From contig CAJQUW010007502.1 of NCBI GenBank assembly GCA_907163375.1, positions 279,237 through 343,236 on the forward strand: a stretch of DNA of 64,000 nucleotides. Direction: 5' to 3'. The notes under the pieces are model-generated. The model saw nothing but the letters and a program-made list of their open reading frames with translations. It was not told the DNA's origin and searched no databases. Source of the stretch: Prostheceraeus crozeri (taxonomy: Eukaryota; Platyhelminthes; Polycladida; Euryleptidae). The translations under genes were made by a program, and so were the position numbers. Every line of letters begins with the position of its first letter. Position 1 is the stretch's first letter. Positions 46,895 through 57,853 of the stretch are shown in pieces.

Positions 46895-49883
46895 CTAATT
46901 ATAACTTCATTGATGATGTTTGTACATAATTTGTGCAATTGAAAGTATAATTGAGAAAAATCTTGTTTTCCGTCCATACAGCAGCAATGGTTTTGTGAAT
47001 GTCTTGACTATACATATTTTCACGTTGCTGGATGTGGTCCTGAAAGATAAATGTTGATGCTATTTTTAATTGTTGATGTAAGTTTATATTTTAGCAATTA
47101 ATTTCGATCTTCATTGGATCATCGCCAGACATAAAAGGAAAACATTTACATGCACAAGATTCACGTCGCGTAAGGAAAGGGCGTAATAAATGCATAATAA
47201 GATATCATGAGTAAGAAATAAAGATGAGTAAGAGAAGAGGAAATTGAAATGTGAGCATGAGACAGATGGTATTGGGCTACATTTTACCAATAGCAAAGAC
47301 AATAGAGATTGTGTGTGATCTGACTAAAAGGATTAGAGGGAGGGAGTGAAACGATGTGAATGATTACAAAGTGATGCAGCATGATAGAACCGTATCACTA
47401 CATAAAAAGAAAATCTCGGTAAAGTTCGAGTTCAGATTGACCATTGAACTTCGGTTTTAATTTGTTGATAAGTAAAGCCCTCTTGTAAACATACGTTGGT
47501 TCATCTGAATCATGGGATTAGAATTGCTGTTGAAAAAAGCGTTGCTTGACAATTTTGAAGATATTTGCACATTGATGAGGTGACTGACGATGATCTAATG
47601 AAGATCGAAATTAATTGCTAAAATATGAATTTACAATTAACATGCATCAATATTTATATTGACTCTTACCCAGGCAATAACTTGAAAGTAACAATGGTCA
47701 TTTGTATATAGATAGATCAATGATGCCGATCGGTTAGACGTGACTGTTCAATGAGTTGATTAAATCAGTGAATTTCTACCAATTGTGATACGGCATATAG
47801 TGAGCTGAGCTCCGAGTGGTGATGTAAATTTCCTAATAATTTCCCTTATTCAAAAACACGGTGCCGTGTATTTTGACGTTCTTAGGACGTAGCAGCAGCT
47901 CGACAAATTTTGGTAATTTAGAGATAGAATTTCCCACATATTTGTCCGCAATTACGATCTGTTCTAGCATTCAACATCGACTTGAGACACGAAAATAATG
48001 AGGGGGAGAGAATTCTGAAGTTCGCAGATTTATAGGTAAATTTTTCTCAATTCAATTGATTGGCCGATAATCAGACGTTTGTGCTTCACAACCAGGGAAA
48101 TTATCGACGAATATGTGCCTCAATCCGCCCTTCGACGGTCTTCATTTGAAGTTCGAGCATCGACCACCTATTAATACTTCATCAACAATTTTCTCGGCAA
48201 ATATTCTGCCAGTTCATCTGTGTCTCCGACTTGTCAACGAAGCGGTGGCAATCCGATTTGTCGAAATGCCGTTTTCGTTTTCCGCGATACAAATCGCAAC
48301 ACCGATAGCCTACATGTCGACTTAATGAGCAGCCAAATATTTTTAACTGGGTGACAAATTGTTAGATAGAAATCAATTAAGATAGATTAAGTGATTACGG
48401 GGCTACTCGATGCGATATCTAAAACGCTTCGAGCACTATGAATAAATTTAAGCACTCTGAGAATTTCAAAAAGAATTTAGTCATTTTGCTATCTGCCATT
48501 GAGAATAGATCCCGAACATGAGAAATGTGGCACAAAGGAAATGGCTTTTCAATTTGCTAGCCTAGGCCTATGCTTCGATGACTTATTTCAGATTGTGAAT
48601 GAAGCCTTGTTTATCGATCAGTCGATGGACTGCCCATGGTAACTCCGCATTTATTAAATCCCCAATGTGTATACACTTTTGATTTTATGAAATGAACTCA
48701 AGGGAGACACGATTTCACCAAATGTGAGATATGCAAATTTTTGCAAGTTTTGCAGAAATTACAACGGAATTGACTGATCATGATAGTAAAGTAGAAGGTA
48801 ATAATATACTATTTTACAGATCGTCAGTGTCAGCCTTGGAAAGGTAATGTTTGTTAAATTAACAACTCGATGGCCTGCTGTTGCTTTCATGATGAACCTC
48901 AAGAGAATTTTCTTAAGCGAGATCATATCGTAGGCATCCTCAATGGCACAGAAAAATAACAGAATCAAGGACAATGATTTCAATCAACTTTGAAAGATGT
49001 AGGGGTCCACATCACTATTCAGATTCAAGAAATGAAACATGAATTTAGTGAATCATAAAATCATGCCGGTGAAAATTGAATTAAACCTTGAAATTTCAGC
49101 CAAGAAAGCACGAATAATATCGCGACGTTTTCATGAAGACTTTCATAATAATACAATTCATGAAATTCCCTTGATAATCAGTTTGATTTCCGCCTTTGGG
49201 ATGCTTATCAGCAAATATTCATTCCTTTTGATATCCAACTTGATTCATGTAGGAGACTCGGTAGTATATTGGCAAATTTTGACTATTTTCAAAAGTGCTC
49301 AAATAATTTTTTGGACCACGGGAGCGCAATCTCCGCAAAAAACTGAATATTTTGATATAAAAATTTTCACTGTATACTTTTTTTGAGTCGACACTCACTC
49401 TATGGACTGGCCCATTCTGATTTCTCATCCTGGAAGAAATGGTAACCCGATGATAAACATAACTAATTGTCATAATTAAGCCATGTTATACCTCCGATCT
49501 TCCTCTTTGATGAATCCCCCGCGGGCCTCCATCTCTTTTAGAGAGTTTTTTGATAAGCTGTTCTTGCTCTGAGTTGCTCCGGGTCGAAAATAATTTCTTA
49601 GACCCATGCGACTCACAATATAGGCGAAGGTAAAATCGGCCCGCAAGATTGGGTTGCATTCCTGATTTTGCTAAAAATACAACCGACTCTCAACAGGTAG
49701 GCCTATGTCACACAGGCGTCCCCTAACTGAAAAAATCAGAGCAAAAATGCTCATTGAATTTAATTTTTAGCATTCTTTCAAATTTTCGATTCTTGTTATT
49801 TTCTTCAATTCTTACCAAAGTTATTTTTGTTCGAGGTCTCACAAAGAATCAAATCAGCTTTGTGGAACCTTTCTTCAATGCAA
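46895..49883. other. Downstream of PSMD14: 3' UTR and unassigned sequence
   Basis: The first 100-300 bp are probably the PSMD14 3' UTR. From about 47200 to 49883 I see no gene. A block near 48090-48320 is less AT-rich than its flanks but has stops in the minus frame that looks most protein-like. Confidence 0.5.
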
Positions 49884-51206
49884 CCCTCGGGGGGTTTTCT
49901 GGGTCCACGTGGACCCATTTTTCCAGATCACTTGCTGTTATTTATTAAGTTTTCATTATTTATTATTGATATCACTGGACTTTATCTGTATCGATATGTC
50001 AATTATAACTGCCAAGTTAAAATGTATTAGCTGTTGTTTAAATAATTGCAATACATCGCAAACCTTTTAGTAAATCTATGGGTCCAGCTGGACCCAGTCA
50101 CACTGATTCGTTTCATCGGTCGTCATAGCGCAGAAATTCAGTCACTGCTATTCCAAATAACAAAGGCCCGTATTCGTGAAACCAGATAAGGTTTTCCGTT
50201 ATCCCGCTATATCTTAGCCTTATACCGTATTCGTGAAGGCAGCTATCGTCACGCGCTCACGATGTGTAGTTTTTTTTTTATTTTTAGCCTTAACGCCATG
50301 CACTTCAAAGGCTGTTTGTCGATCTGCCCAGGCGATTGGGTAATGACTTCGCTTTGCTTCGCTTTTGCTATCGTCGCTATTGTCGCACGCAGGTGCAACT
50401 GTGACGAACTAATGAAATCGATTTTGGGCCGTTCTGTATTACACCGCCGAGCGAAGATGGCGGAACGCTCACAACGGAGCTCAAAAGTGAAGCTTTGAGA
50501 TTATTGAGGGTTCCCGAAGCTTCTTCATCTGCGAATCGGAGGGACTCTGGTTCATCATATATCGATGAAAGTGACAATATTTCACCTTCTGATGACGACG
50601 TATCCATAACCAAGCAATCGGCAATCAAGTGAATATTTCATAGACGTTTAGACCAGCACCAGGTTTACAACAAGTTACTCTCTGCGGCCTGATATGATGG
50701 AGACAATACTAAAAGAGACAAGAGGGAGATCTATCAAATTCGATGGAAGAAATGTTAGCTTCATTGGCCTGTTATATCTGTATCGTTCTCACATGTCTTC
50801 AAAATAACAATGAGCCATTCAGATTCAAAGAGTTACGCCTGAAACAGGGCTGCTCGACAACAGCGGTTCGTCTTCTTTTGGTGGTTTCACGAACAACTGT
50901 CAAAAATCGTATGTGCCTGGTGCATTTCTTACCGTTGTATGAGGAACTATATAGAGGTCGCTGTGCATATAAGTGTGCATAATTCACACTCTCTCCGATG
51001 CAGATGAAGAATCTACAGGGCCGTGCTGTTTACTCTTCAGATTTCCGATTCAAACTTTTGGTGCTAATGATCATCCTCATTGGGAGGAGACAAAAGAAGA
51101 CAATTTCTGCGATGCTTAGGAGAGGAGCTAGCAAAGGTGGTGAGAGAGCATCTTCTGGGTCCAGATTTTCACGAAATGGAATAGCGAATTTTAAACCTCC
51201 CGAGGG
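49884..51206. mobile_element. piggyBac-type non-autonomous element
   Basis: Ends CCCTCGGGGGGTTT (49884-49897) and the inverse AAACCTCCCGAGGG (51193-51206), 13 of 14 matching. TTAA follows on the right (51207-51210); the left flank is GCAA, a decayed TTAA. Subterminal palindromes GGGTCCACGTGGACCC (49901-49916) and GGGTCCAGCTGGACCC (50080-50095) occur on the left, and half of this motif (51157-51163) on the right. The interior has no recognisable transposase; a TTCGTGAA-type repeat pair near 50172 and 50230 may be a nested insertion. Confidence 0.7.
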
Positions 51207-52138
51207 TTAAAGCATAGGAAATATTCATCACTCGACAAATTTCTTGATACTTCTTGATATTTCTTGATTACGAAAATGCACAAATTTGTCATCGAAACCA
51301 TACATTCGAAAATGGGAACCACACATGGATTATATAAATGCTTGGAGTGCAGCCTTTGGCACTCTATCAACTGAACAGTGAGCTTTTGCACTGCAGAATA
51401 CGGATTTTTAGCGGGGGTTTACCGGTATGAGCTTTAGTGAAATTTGAAATCATAGATTTTTCATGTGAAATAGCGGAGGCAAAATGAAGAATAGCAAGTA
51501 CCGGTAAGTAAATAAAAAAGAGGAAATTTCAATAATAGGTCCATTTTTATCAGTGGCATTTACTATTAAATGGGAATAAACAAACATTGGCAGATCAATG
51601 CCAAATGCCAATGCCAAATATGAACATTTTTCAATATGTTTGAAAAGTCTGAGCAATTTAACTGCAATATATTGATAAATTAAAGAAGCTAAAAACTTTT
51701 GTGGCACCAAATTGTTTGCATGGAGCTTCCTATTAAATACAAAGGCGATATAATATTTATATGTAGTCAGTACAAAGACGATGTAATATTAAAAAAAAAT
51801 TCCCTACCTCAGCAATCTTTTGGAAAAAATTGTCCTCAATTAATATATCGTAGAATTTCTATACATTGGAGGAGAAGCTATCACAGCTATTTTTATTCAC
51901 AAAGACATTATAGTTTCCAAATTTCACACGAGCTTACAGTCCTTACATCTTGTACTGCCTTTGAGTTAGTTCGCGGTATATCTGGCATCGGTAATATTGC
52001 AAAGAAGTTTTCAAGAATTACCGCATCGTTGAATTATCGTCGATTGATCCCTCGCAATTTCCTTTACTTTGAAAGGATATTCCGCCTTTTCTGACATATT
52101 GGCAGCTCATTCACTGCCTATAATACATATTTTAACTT
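51207..52138. other. Unassigned spacer
   Basis: No gene recognised in about 930 bp; the plus frame 51699-52094 lacks family resemblance. Confidence 0.55.
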
Positions 52139-52977
52139 GTGTTATTAAAGGTGATGATAAATAAGCGCTACGATGCATATCGAAAGACAAATTGGCCTTT
52201 GTACGTCCATTATCGAGATAAAATAAAAAGCATGATAGAAGAAGCGAAGAATAGTTGGGGCGCTCGAATGTTAAAGGAAAGCAAGTCACCTTGGCTTATT
52301 TACAAGAAAGTTAGAAATGTCTCATCATGTGATGACTGGCTAGTAAACTGTAACAAAGAACAGAATATGCAAGAAAAATTGGAATTTTTGAATACGCAGT
52401 ATGCTTCCAATATTATCGATCATGATGAACCTTTATGTGCATCTTTGGTTGATTTTGAGCAGCCTTACATTGTTCCCTTCATGTTTTCTACTAATGAGGT
52501 GCTTCATTTGTTGAATATCATTAATCCCAAGTTTGGTTCAGGTTCGGACAACATTCCTACCGTAGCATGGTTGAAAACTTGCTCCTCAGTTGGCTTTTCC
52601 ACTTACTATTTTGTATAATCTGTGTTTACAAACAGCTAATCTACCTCGATCATAGAAGAATGCAGACATAACACCCTTGCCAAAATCAAAGCCTCACAAA
52701 ATTTCGGAGACCCAGCCAATTTCCAAGCTACCCTGTCCAGCGAAGATTTTTGAGAAAGAAGTGCTGAAATATTATAAACATGAACTTTTGAGTCGCTATG
52801 ATACCAGTCAATTTGGTTTTCGCCCTCTGCTCAACTACCTGTGCTCTTTCAGCGTTGAAGGATTTTGCTACAAAAGCCCTTGATTCATCAAATGTTATTG
52901 CCTGCCATGTATGTGCTCTGGACCTCACTAAGAGTTTTGACCGTGTTAGTCATAAGCTGTTACTTAACCTTCTAACG
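52139..52977 (+). mobile_element. LINE fragment (second family), reverse transcriptase N-terminal part
   Basis: The + strand encodes VHYRDKIKSMIEEAKNSWGA, LLNIINPKFGSGSDNIPTVA, KPHKISETQPISKLPCPAKI, a YDTSQFGFR block and VCALDLTKSFDRVSHKLLLN. These are the standard order of LINE RT blocks up to motif A (the catalytic Asp in ALDLTKSFD). Several frameshifts separate them, so it is dead. Wording differs from the LINE at 19273-20090, so this is another family. It stops at a TTAA (52974-52977), where a piggyBac element begins. Confidence 0.8.
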
Positions 52978-53940
52978 GTAATGAAACAAAATCACACTAA
53001 CGGTAAATGGGGTCAGCGTATGACCCCACTGGTTCTAATATCAATTATCCCCCAGTTATAAGCAAAATTGCGTCTTCTGTAGGCTGCAGAGCGTTTACCA
53101 GTGTATCTTAGAACATGCAAATAGGCTTATTTTATGCATGCTACTGCATGTGCAATGTGCAAAGAGGTCATAATGGTAAATGGGGTCATAAGCTGACCCC
53201 ACGTATCCACAGTGTAATAACAATTATCTCCACAGTTATGATAAACATCAATAATAAACATAATTGCGTCTCAAGTAGCCGGTTGTATAGCAAACGTTGT
53301 ATATCATATTTTGGCACTAGGCTAAGTACAGCTGAGCGTATTTTGTAGATACGTGCAAACTGCAATGTAAAGTCATGTACTGTTCCTGGTACTGGTTGCT
53401 GCTCCGTTTTCCTTTCAGAACTAGGAAACATTTTGAATTGTTTACGTCATTATATCCCACATATTGTCTGTAGTCAAAACAAAGTAAATTGTATCTAAAA
53501 CTTAATGCGTTAATGTCTATCAAAAATACTATACATGTAATTGCAAGCCCCATGTGCAGTCAAGGATATGAGTCACAGAAAATGTGATCCTTGCAGATAA
53601 AAGTAGTACAAACATTGCACCTTATTGTAGCTTTCCTGTCCAAATTCCTTGGGCATGATTTGCAACGTCCACGCTTTGGGGAAGAATCCCCAGTTGCATT
53701 CAGTTTTAATCTGGGCTGAAGAGGACCTTGGACTTCGTCTGGACAGCCTCTTCCGACGAAATCTTCAATCAATTGAGAGCCGAGATCAAATAGAAACATC
53801 CGCCGACGTTGACTCTTGTTTTTGTTGTACTCAACCAAGGAGATGTAAACAATAAATGAATTTACTGCAGAATTGTCGATGATAAAAGAAAATACTACCA
53901 TGGGCCTTCGACGAGTCCTTCTCTTGCAGCTATGTGTGCT
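52978..53940 (-). mobile_element. piggyBac element, 3' end (rest displaced by Polinton A)
   Basis: It begins right after TTAA (52974-52977) with CCTTCTAACGGTAATG. Two subterminal palindromes, GGGGTCA-5 nt-TGACCCC (53009-53027 and 53182-53200), follow the end. Minus-strand coding (below) is the transposase C-terminus. The element is cut at 53940 by the Polinton, so its 5' part should lie beyond that Polinton, outside the window. It is itself inserted in the LINE at 52139-52977. Confidence 0.8.
53560..53901 (-). pseudogene. piggyBac transposase C-terminus
   Basis: Contains YNKNKSQRRRMFLFDLGSQL, followed by the cysteine-rich end-binding domain (GRCKSCPRNLDRKATIRCNV, then CTTFICKDH). Only the last part is in place, since the upstream coding sequence is separated by the Polinton at 53941. 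The family differs from the intact piggyBac at 4401-6968. Confidence 0.85.
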
Positions 53941-54330
53941 AGTAGTGAAAACTGTGCCCTACTTGCGACGGATAGGTACATGGATAGGTACATGTAAAAT
54001 TTAGTGTTATCAATGGGAACATGGATAGGTACATGGATAGGTACATGTATAATTTAGTTATCGATAGGTACATGGATAGGTACATGTATAATTTAGTTAT
54101 CGATAGGCACATGGATAGGTACATGTAAAATTTAGTGTTATAAATAGGAACTTGTATGAGATCTGTTTTACTGGATAGGTACATGTGTTTGGTACACTCA
54201 GTTGAGTACACTGTGTTTCGGAACGTCTATGATCGAACTTGTGTGGTTTGGTTCTGAGCACTTGGGTACGTACCGATAGACGTCCGTTGTTTGATTTTGA
54301 ATGGGTTTGCTAAATTGCGACTATTGTGAC
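53941..54330 (+). repeat. Polinton A terminal inverted repeat with internal GGATAGGTACATG array
   Basis: The outer tip is AGTAGTGAAAACTG. About eight GGATAGGTACATG-type units lie in the first 240 bp. The inner 150 bp are nearly identical to 4006-4180 in inverse orientation. The six bases before it (TGTGCT) are the candidate target copy. Confidence 0.88.
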
Positions 54331-54414
54331 TATTGCAACCATTGTAATCAAGATGACACATTGATTTTCCTTTTACGTAGACAAACTATGCTATAAATAT
54401 GAGTTAGTTTTTTG

Positions 54415-54714
54415 ATGACATACATAATGATGACTAGTATCCCAACGTCGTGGGTTGTCGCAAGAGACCTTGGATATTCGTTCGAAGCCATAGAGACTGT
54501 AACAAATCTCAGTGAAAATATCAACGCTGGTGATTTAGTTGATCGACTAATGGATCTAGATGAGCATGCCATGAATCACAATTTGGATCGTAGGTGGATA
54601 GAGGATTTCTCCATGCTACACTGCAATGATAGTGAAATTAGGAGGATCAAATTGGAACGATATGGAAAGAAGGAGACATCTGACAGTGTTTTAATAAAAA
54701 AGTTCTCCCAATAA
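54415..54714 (+). pseudogene. Polinton A: UBA-like region of an IAP-type protein
   Basis: Encodes ARDLGYSFEAIETVTNLSEN and AGDLVDRLMDLDE, matching the UBA domain that precedes the RING in inhibitor-of-apoptosis proteins (GYS...V..A......DLV..L). UBA domains bind ubiquitin. It is the first gene from the terminus, transcribed inward, with a TATA-like ATAAATA just upstream (54391-54400). The RING region lies directly downstream. No BIR domain is seen. Confidence 0.6.
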
Positions 54715-54759
54715 AAGTGACTTCAGAAGGAAATTAGAACAAGAGACATTTAAATTATT

Positions 54760-54925
54760 ATGTGAACGGAACTGCGTTAAATGTTTTAAACAGGAACGAT
54801 CCCTTCTCTTTTTGCCATGTTCTCATAGCGTTATGTGTTCTACATGTTATGTACCCCCTGAAACTTCATCTTGTCCCCTTTGTGATGAAGAAATATCTCC
54901 AACAGTCACTGTATATCGTGCATGA
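54760..54925 (+). pseudogene. Polinton A: IAP-like RING finger region
   Basis: Encodes CVKCFKQE..LLFLPCSHSVMCSTCY...CPLCDEEIS..VTVYRA and a stop. The C3HC4 spacing, the FLPCxH core and the CPLC...VxVYxA ending are the signature of IAP RING domains (ubiquitin ligases). The neighbour upstream is the UBA-like region, the same order as in cellular and viral IAPs. Probable role: blocking host cell death or targeting host proteins; that is inference. Confidence 0.7.
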
Positions 54926-55035
54926 TGAGTCATCATGCAGGTCTGTGATTGGTCACTATTGTGTCTTTGTGTGACTTTTCTATATAAGGAGGACATTGTA
55001 CCGTTCTATTTCAAGCATAATTTGAGGCTAATACA
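54926..55035 (+). promoter_or_regulatory. Polinton A promoter: TGAGTCA, ATTGG and TATATAAG
   Basis: TGAGTCA (AP-1-type) at 54926-54932, ATTGG (inverted CCAAT) at 54948-54952 and TATATAAGG at 54981-54989 lie before an ATG at 55036. The spacing is that of an animal RNA polymerase II promoter. Confidence 0.55.
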
Positions 55036-55565
55036 ATGTCAATCAGCATGTCGTTCACTACCTACATTCCCATTTCAATAATTTACAGAAGTCAACTCTT
55101 CACTGGCAATATATTTTATTCTGCCGTGAATATAACTGGCTATAAAGCGGATTGGTGGATCTGATGGAGGAAATAGTGAAGTATTTCCGCTGCGGAGAGG
55201 ACGTTGTGTGCAGAGAATGCTAATGAGAGTCGTGAACAACGCTCTTACACGAGTTGCAAGATTTTGGCTCAATGAAGTATTTCGCCCCACTAGCTCAAAC
55301 GGAGATTGTACCGGAATACTCTCGCTGTTGGTGCACCAGTATCCAACGGAAACTCAACACATGTCTCCATGACATTATCACCTCTAGCTACTTTGACGAG
55401 AAGGGTGACAAATGCAAACTGGACTTGTTCAGTGGACCGCCATCAGTAAGCATCAATGTGGCTGCTCAAGGACATTCTGAGGTAATCAGTTTGCGGGCAT
55501 ACTATGCCAATATTTTAAAGACTTTCCATTCAAAGCCCTGCTGTATGTGCTGTCCAATTTTTTAA
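55036..55565 (+). pseudogene. Polinton A: unassigned gene region
   Basis: Follows the promoter at 54926-55035. Open stretches begin at 55036 and about 55272; the second has a Cys-rich end (CCMCC). No family recognised. Confidence 0.4.
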
Positions 55566-55788
55566 AACATCTAATGAAAGACATTGAGCAGCTCATAACT
55601 GCTACAAATCAGACTCTAGCCGATGTGAGTGTATATCAGTTTCCCTCTACAACTTGTTAAGTGTTTTATGTAATTTTATAAGTACCAGCAACAAACTCTG
55701 TGTGAATGCTTGTAAACTTTTGTATATAATGTTGTAAGTACTAAGCAAAAATTGTAATTGTATTATCTATTTTCATATTAGAATAAAA
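55566..55788. other. Polinton A: spacer before the basic-protein gene
   Basis: No recognisable gene. AT-rich with an AATAAA word at 55780-55788 next to the following start codon. Confidence 0.4.
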
Positions 55789-56106
55789 ATGTCTGTAAAA
55801 CGGAAGGCATCTTCTCGTCAATCGAAACGGTCCTTCAAACCTTCAAGTCAGTTTAAAAAGGCGTTGCGAAAGTTAAACAGGATACATGATAATAAGAAGA
55901 AGTGTAAATTGATTCAAAATTCAAGTGATGATTTCATTCGTGATTTAGCTTTTGCAATACACAAATGTCTACCTATTTACAAGCCTCTGTTGAATGCTGG
56001 CTCTTTGAATAGCATAAAAAAGTTTTCAAATCCAAGGAGTAGTGATAAGAAAAAGGCGAAACTTAATTCAGCGCGGTGGTGGTGGGTTTCTAAGTATGTT
56101 AAATGA
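55789..56106 (+). CDS. Polinton A: small basic protein, possible virion core
   Basis: About 105 codons, very rich in Lys, Arg and Ser at the start (KRKASSRQSKRSFKPSSQFK). The bases downstream (to 56172) also encode a Gly-rich hydrophobic stretch. Composition resembles adenovirus core proteins that condense DNA, and Polintons encode comparable small basic genes, but no specific family can be claimed. It precedes the AP-1/TATA promoter near 56223. Confidence 0.45.
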   Translation: MSVKRKASSRQSKRSFKPSSQFKKALRKLNRIHDNKKKCKLIQNSSDDFIRDLAFAIHKCLPIYKPLLNAGSLNSIKKFSNPRSSDKKKAKLNSARWWWVSKYVK

Positions 56107-56222
56107 TATTGGAAACAGTATTAATGGTGTAATCAATAGTCCGCTTGGAAGGATTGCAGCAACTGCTGCAATGTAATATAAGGTTAGCGAATCATAAAGT
56201 GACACGTCATCACTTTGATTGA

Positions 56223-56346
56223 TGAGTCATATATAGGTGTATATAAGGAAGACGCTTTAATGATATTTTACCACTTTCAAGTGACAATTCATTTGCTCTG
56301 GTTGAAAGCTCCGAATTAGTACTTGTTTGAAACATGACTCAGAAAA
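56223..56346 (+). promoter_or_regulatory. Polinton A promoter: TGAGTCA and TATATAAGG
   Basis: TGAGTCA at 56223-56229 and TATATAAGG at 56240-56248 precede the ATG at 56347. This is the same motif pair as at 54926-54989; an ACGTCA (CRE half) lies just before, near 56204. Confidence 0.5.
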
Positions 56347-56859
56347 ATGTATACAATCAGAGAGGAAGGTGACGCTTTTGAGCAAGATCTCTTGAAGCTT
56401 CGTCCGACACGAAAGGTGCAAGGGATTGGAAATACGTTCTACTTTCAAACCTTGAATTATGGTGATGATGGCTTCTATCTTCAAGTTCCATTCTTCCACA
56501 GTAATGGTATGTCTACATCAGGGTATAGCAATATGAGACAAATGCGAGTGACTTTTCCAAAATGGCAACAGGTGATTCTTAAAACTATTGACTCTTTCGC
56601 GAAAGAATGTATTGAGCTGCCTGAAAGTGCTCCCACTCATTGGAGAAAGGCATTAGAGGAAGGAGTTGGTTATAAGGAATTGCCGGAATTCGATACACTG
56701 TTTTTAAAACTATCGGATCATTTTCAAGCATTCGATCTCTTTACAAACGCGATGGAATGTGAGGATCTCAAACGGGGCCGCTATATGGGCTTGGTGCACG
56801 TTACGGACTTTATATTGGTTCACATGGTTCGACTGGTAAAGTCGCATCTTTACAAATGA
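56347..56859 (+). pseudogene. Polinton A: unassigned gene
   Basis: About 170 codons from ATG 56347, with aromatic-rich (NTFYFQTLNYGDDGFYLQVPF) and charged stretches, then HWRKALEEGVGYKEL. Its position between the basic protein and the ATPase suggests a structural or DNA-binding role, but I do not recognise the family. Bases 56860-57000 end in a Lys/Arg-rich stretch. Confidence 0.45.
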
Positions 56860-57208
56860 AGGTTCTTCAACTAGTCTATGAACCACTACCAATTGATAAA
56901 TGTTTAATTAACATTGATAAGACTGCTTCAAGTGATGGGAAGGAAGAGAGTAAAAAGCGAGGGCGGAAATCTAAAGATGGAATCCTAAATTGAAGTTGAA
57001 GCGCCAAGATGCTGACTTGAAAACTTTCTATAATCCTAATTGTGATGAGGAAACACAAATGTTTTAATTTGTAAATGTTATAATTTGTAAATGTAACTTG
57101 AAAGTTTCTATTCTGAATGTAAATAAACTTGATCTGGAACATGTGTCTGTTTTTGTTGTTCTAAGCAAATTAGCGGGATGATGAGTTTAATGTTAATGGA
57201 ATTATAAG

Positions 57209-57844
57209 ATGACAGATTTTCGTCTATTCACTGATCGCACAATGTGTGTCGCTGGACCAAGTCAGTCCGGTAAAACTACATTTGTAACTGAATTGCTACA
57301 ATATAGAAATGAAATGTTTAACAAGGAAATTAAGAGAGTCAAATGGTATTATGGAATATTTCAACCACAACTACATTCTGCACTTCGCCAGAAAGGTTAT
57401 GAGGTGAAGCAAGGGTTGCCATCAACTGAGGATATCAAAGCAGGTGACTTACTAGTATTAGATGATCTATTACGAGAAAGCAAATCTTCAAAGGATGTAA
57501 CTGAAATGTTCATTCAAACTGCACATCATAGGGAAGCTTTTATTATCTACATCACCCAAAACATCTTCGATGGAGGGAAAGAGCAAAGAACTAGAAGTTT
57601 GAATACACATTATTTGGCAATATTTAAAAATCCAAGAGATAGCAGTCAGATACATCATCTCAGTAGACAGATATTACCTCAACAACCTAAAGTACTTTCA
57701 AAAATATATGAAGATGTAACAAAGAAACCACATGGTTATCTATTTATTGATCTAACCCAGGAATGTCCGGAACGACTTCGATTTCGAACAAATAGCATAC
57801 CTAATTCCGCTGAACCAATGACAGTTTTCTCGGTTCACAGTTAG
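57209..57844 (+). CDS. Polinton A: A32-type packaging ATPase (FtsK/HerA superfamily)
   Basis: Start at ATG 57209; 211 residues, the usual size for Polinton ATPases. Walker A GPSQSGKT lies at about residues 15-22, the Walker B-type LLVLDDLL at about 80-87, followed by a sensor-like ITQNIFDGG block (about 115-123). This enzyme pumps the element's DNA into preformed capsids, so its presence argues that the family is or was capsid-forming. The next gene starts 10 bp downstream (57854), and they are probably co-transcribed. The frame looks whole in this copy. Confidence 0.92.
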   Translation: MTDFRLFTDRTMCVAGPSQSGKTTFVTELLQYRNEMFNKEIKRVKWYYGIFQPQLHSALRQKGYEVKQGLPSTEDIKAGDLLVLDDLLRESKSSKDVTEMFIQTAHHREAFIIYITQNIFDGGKEQRTRSLNTHYLAIFKNPRDSSQIHHLSRQILPQQPKVLSKIYEDVTKKPHGYLFIDLTQECPERLRFRTNSIPNSAEPMTVFSVHS

Positions 57845-57853
57845 TTTTAAGCA

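Noticed and set aside
48090-48326. Less AT-rich block with a protein-like minus frame, considered as an exon of an unknown gene
   Set aside because: In-frame stops break the reading and no flanking splice signals of quality are visible.
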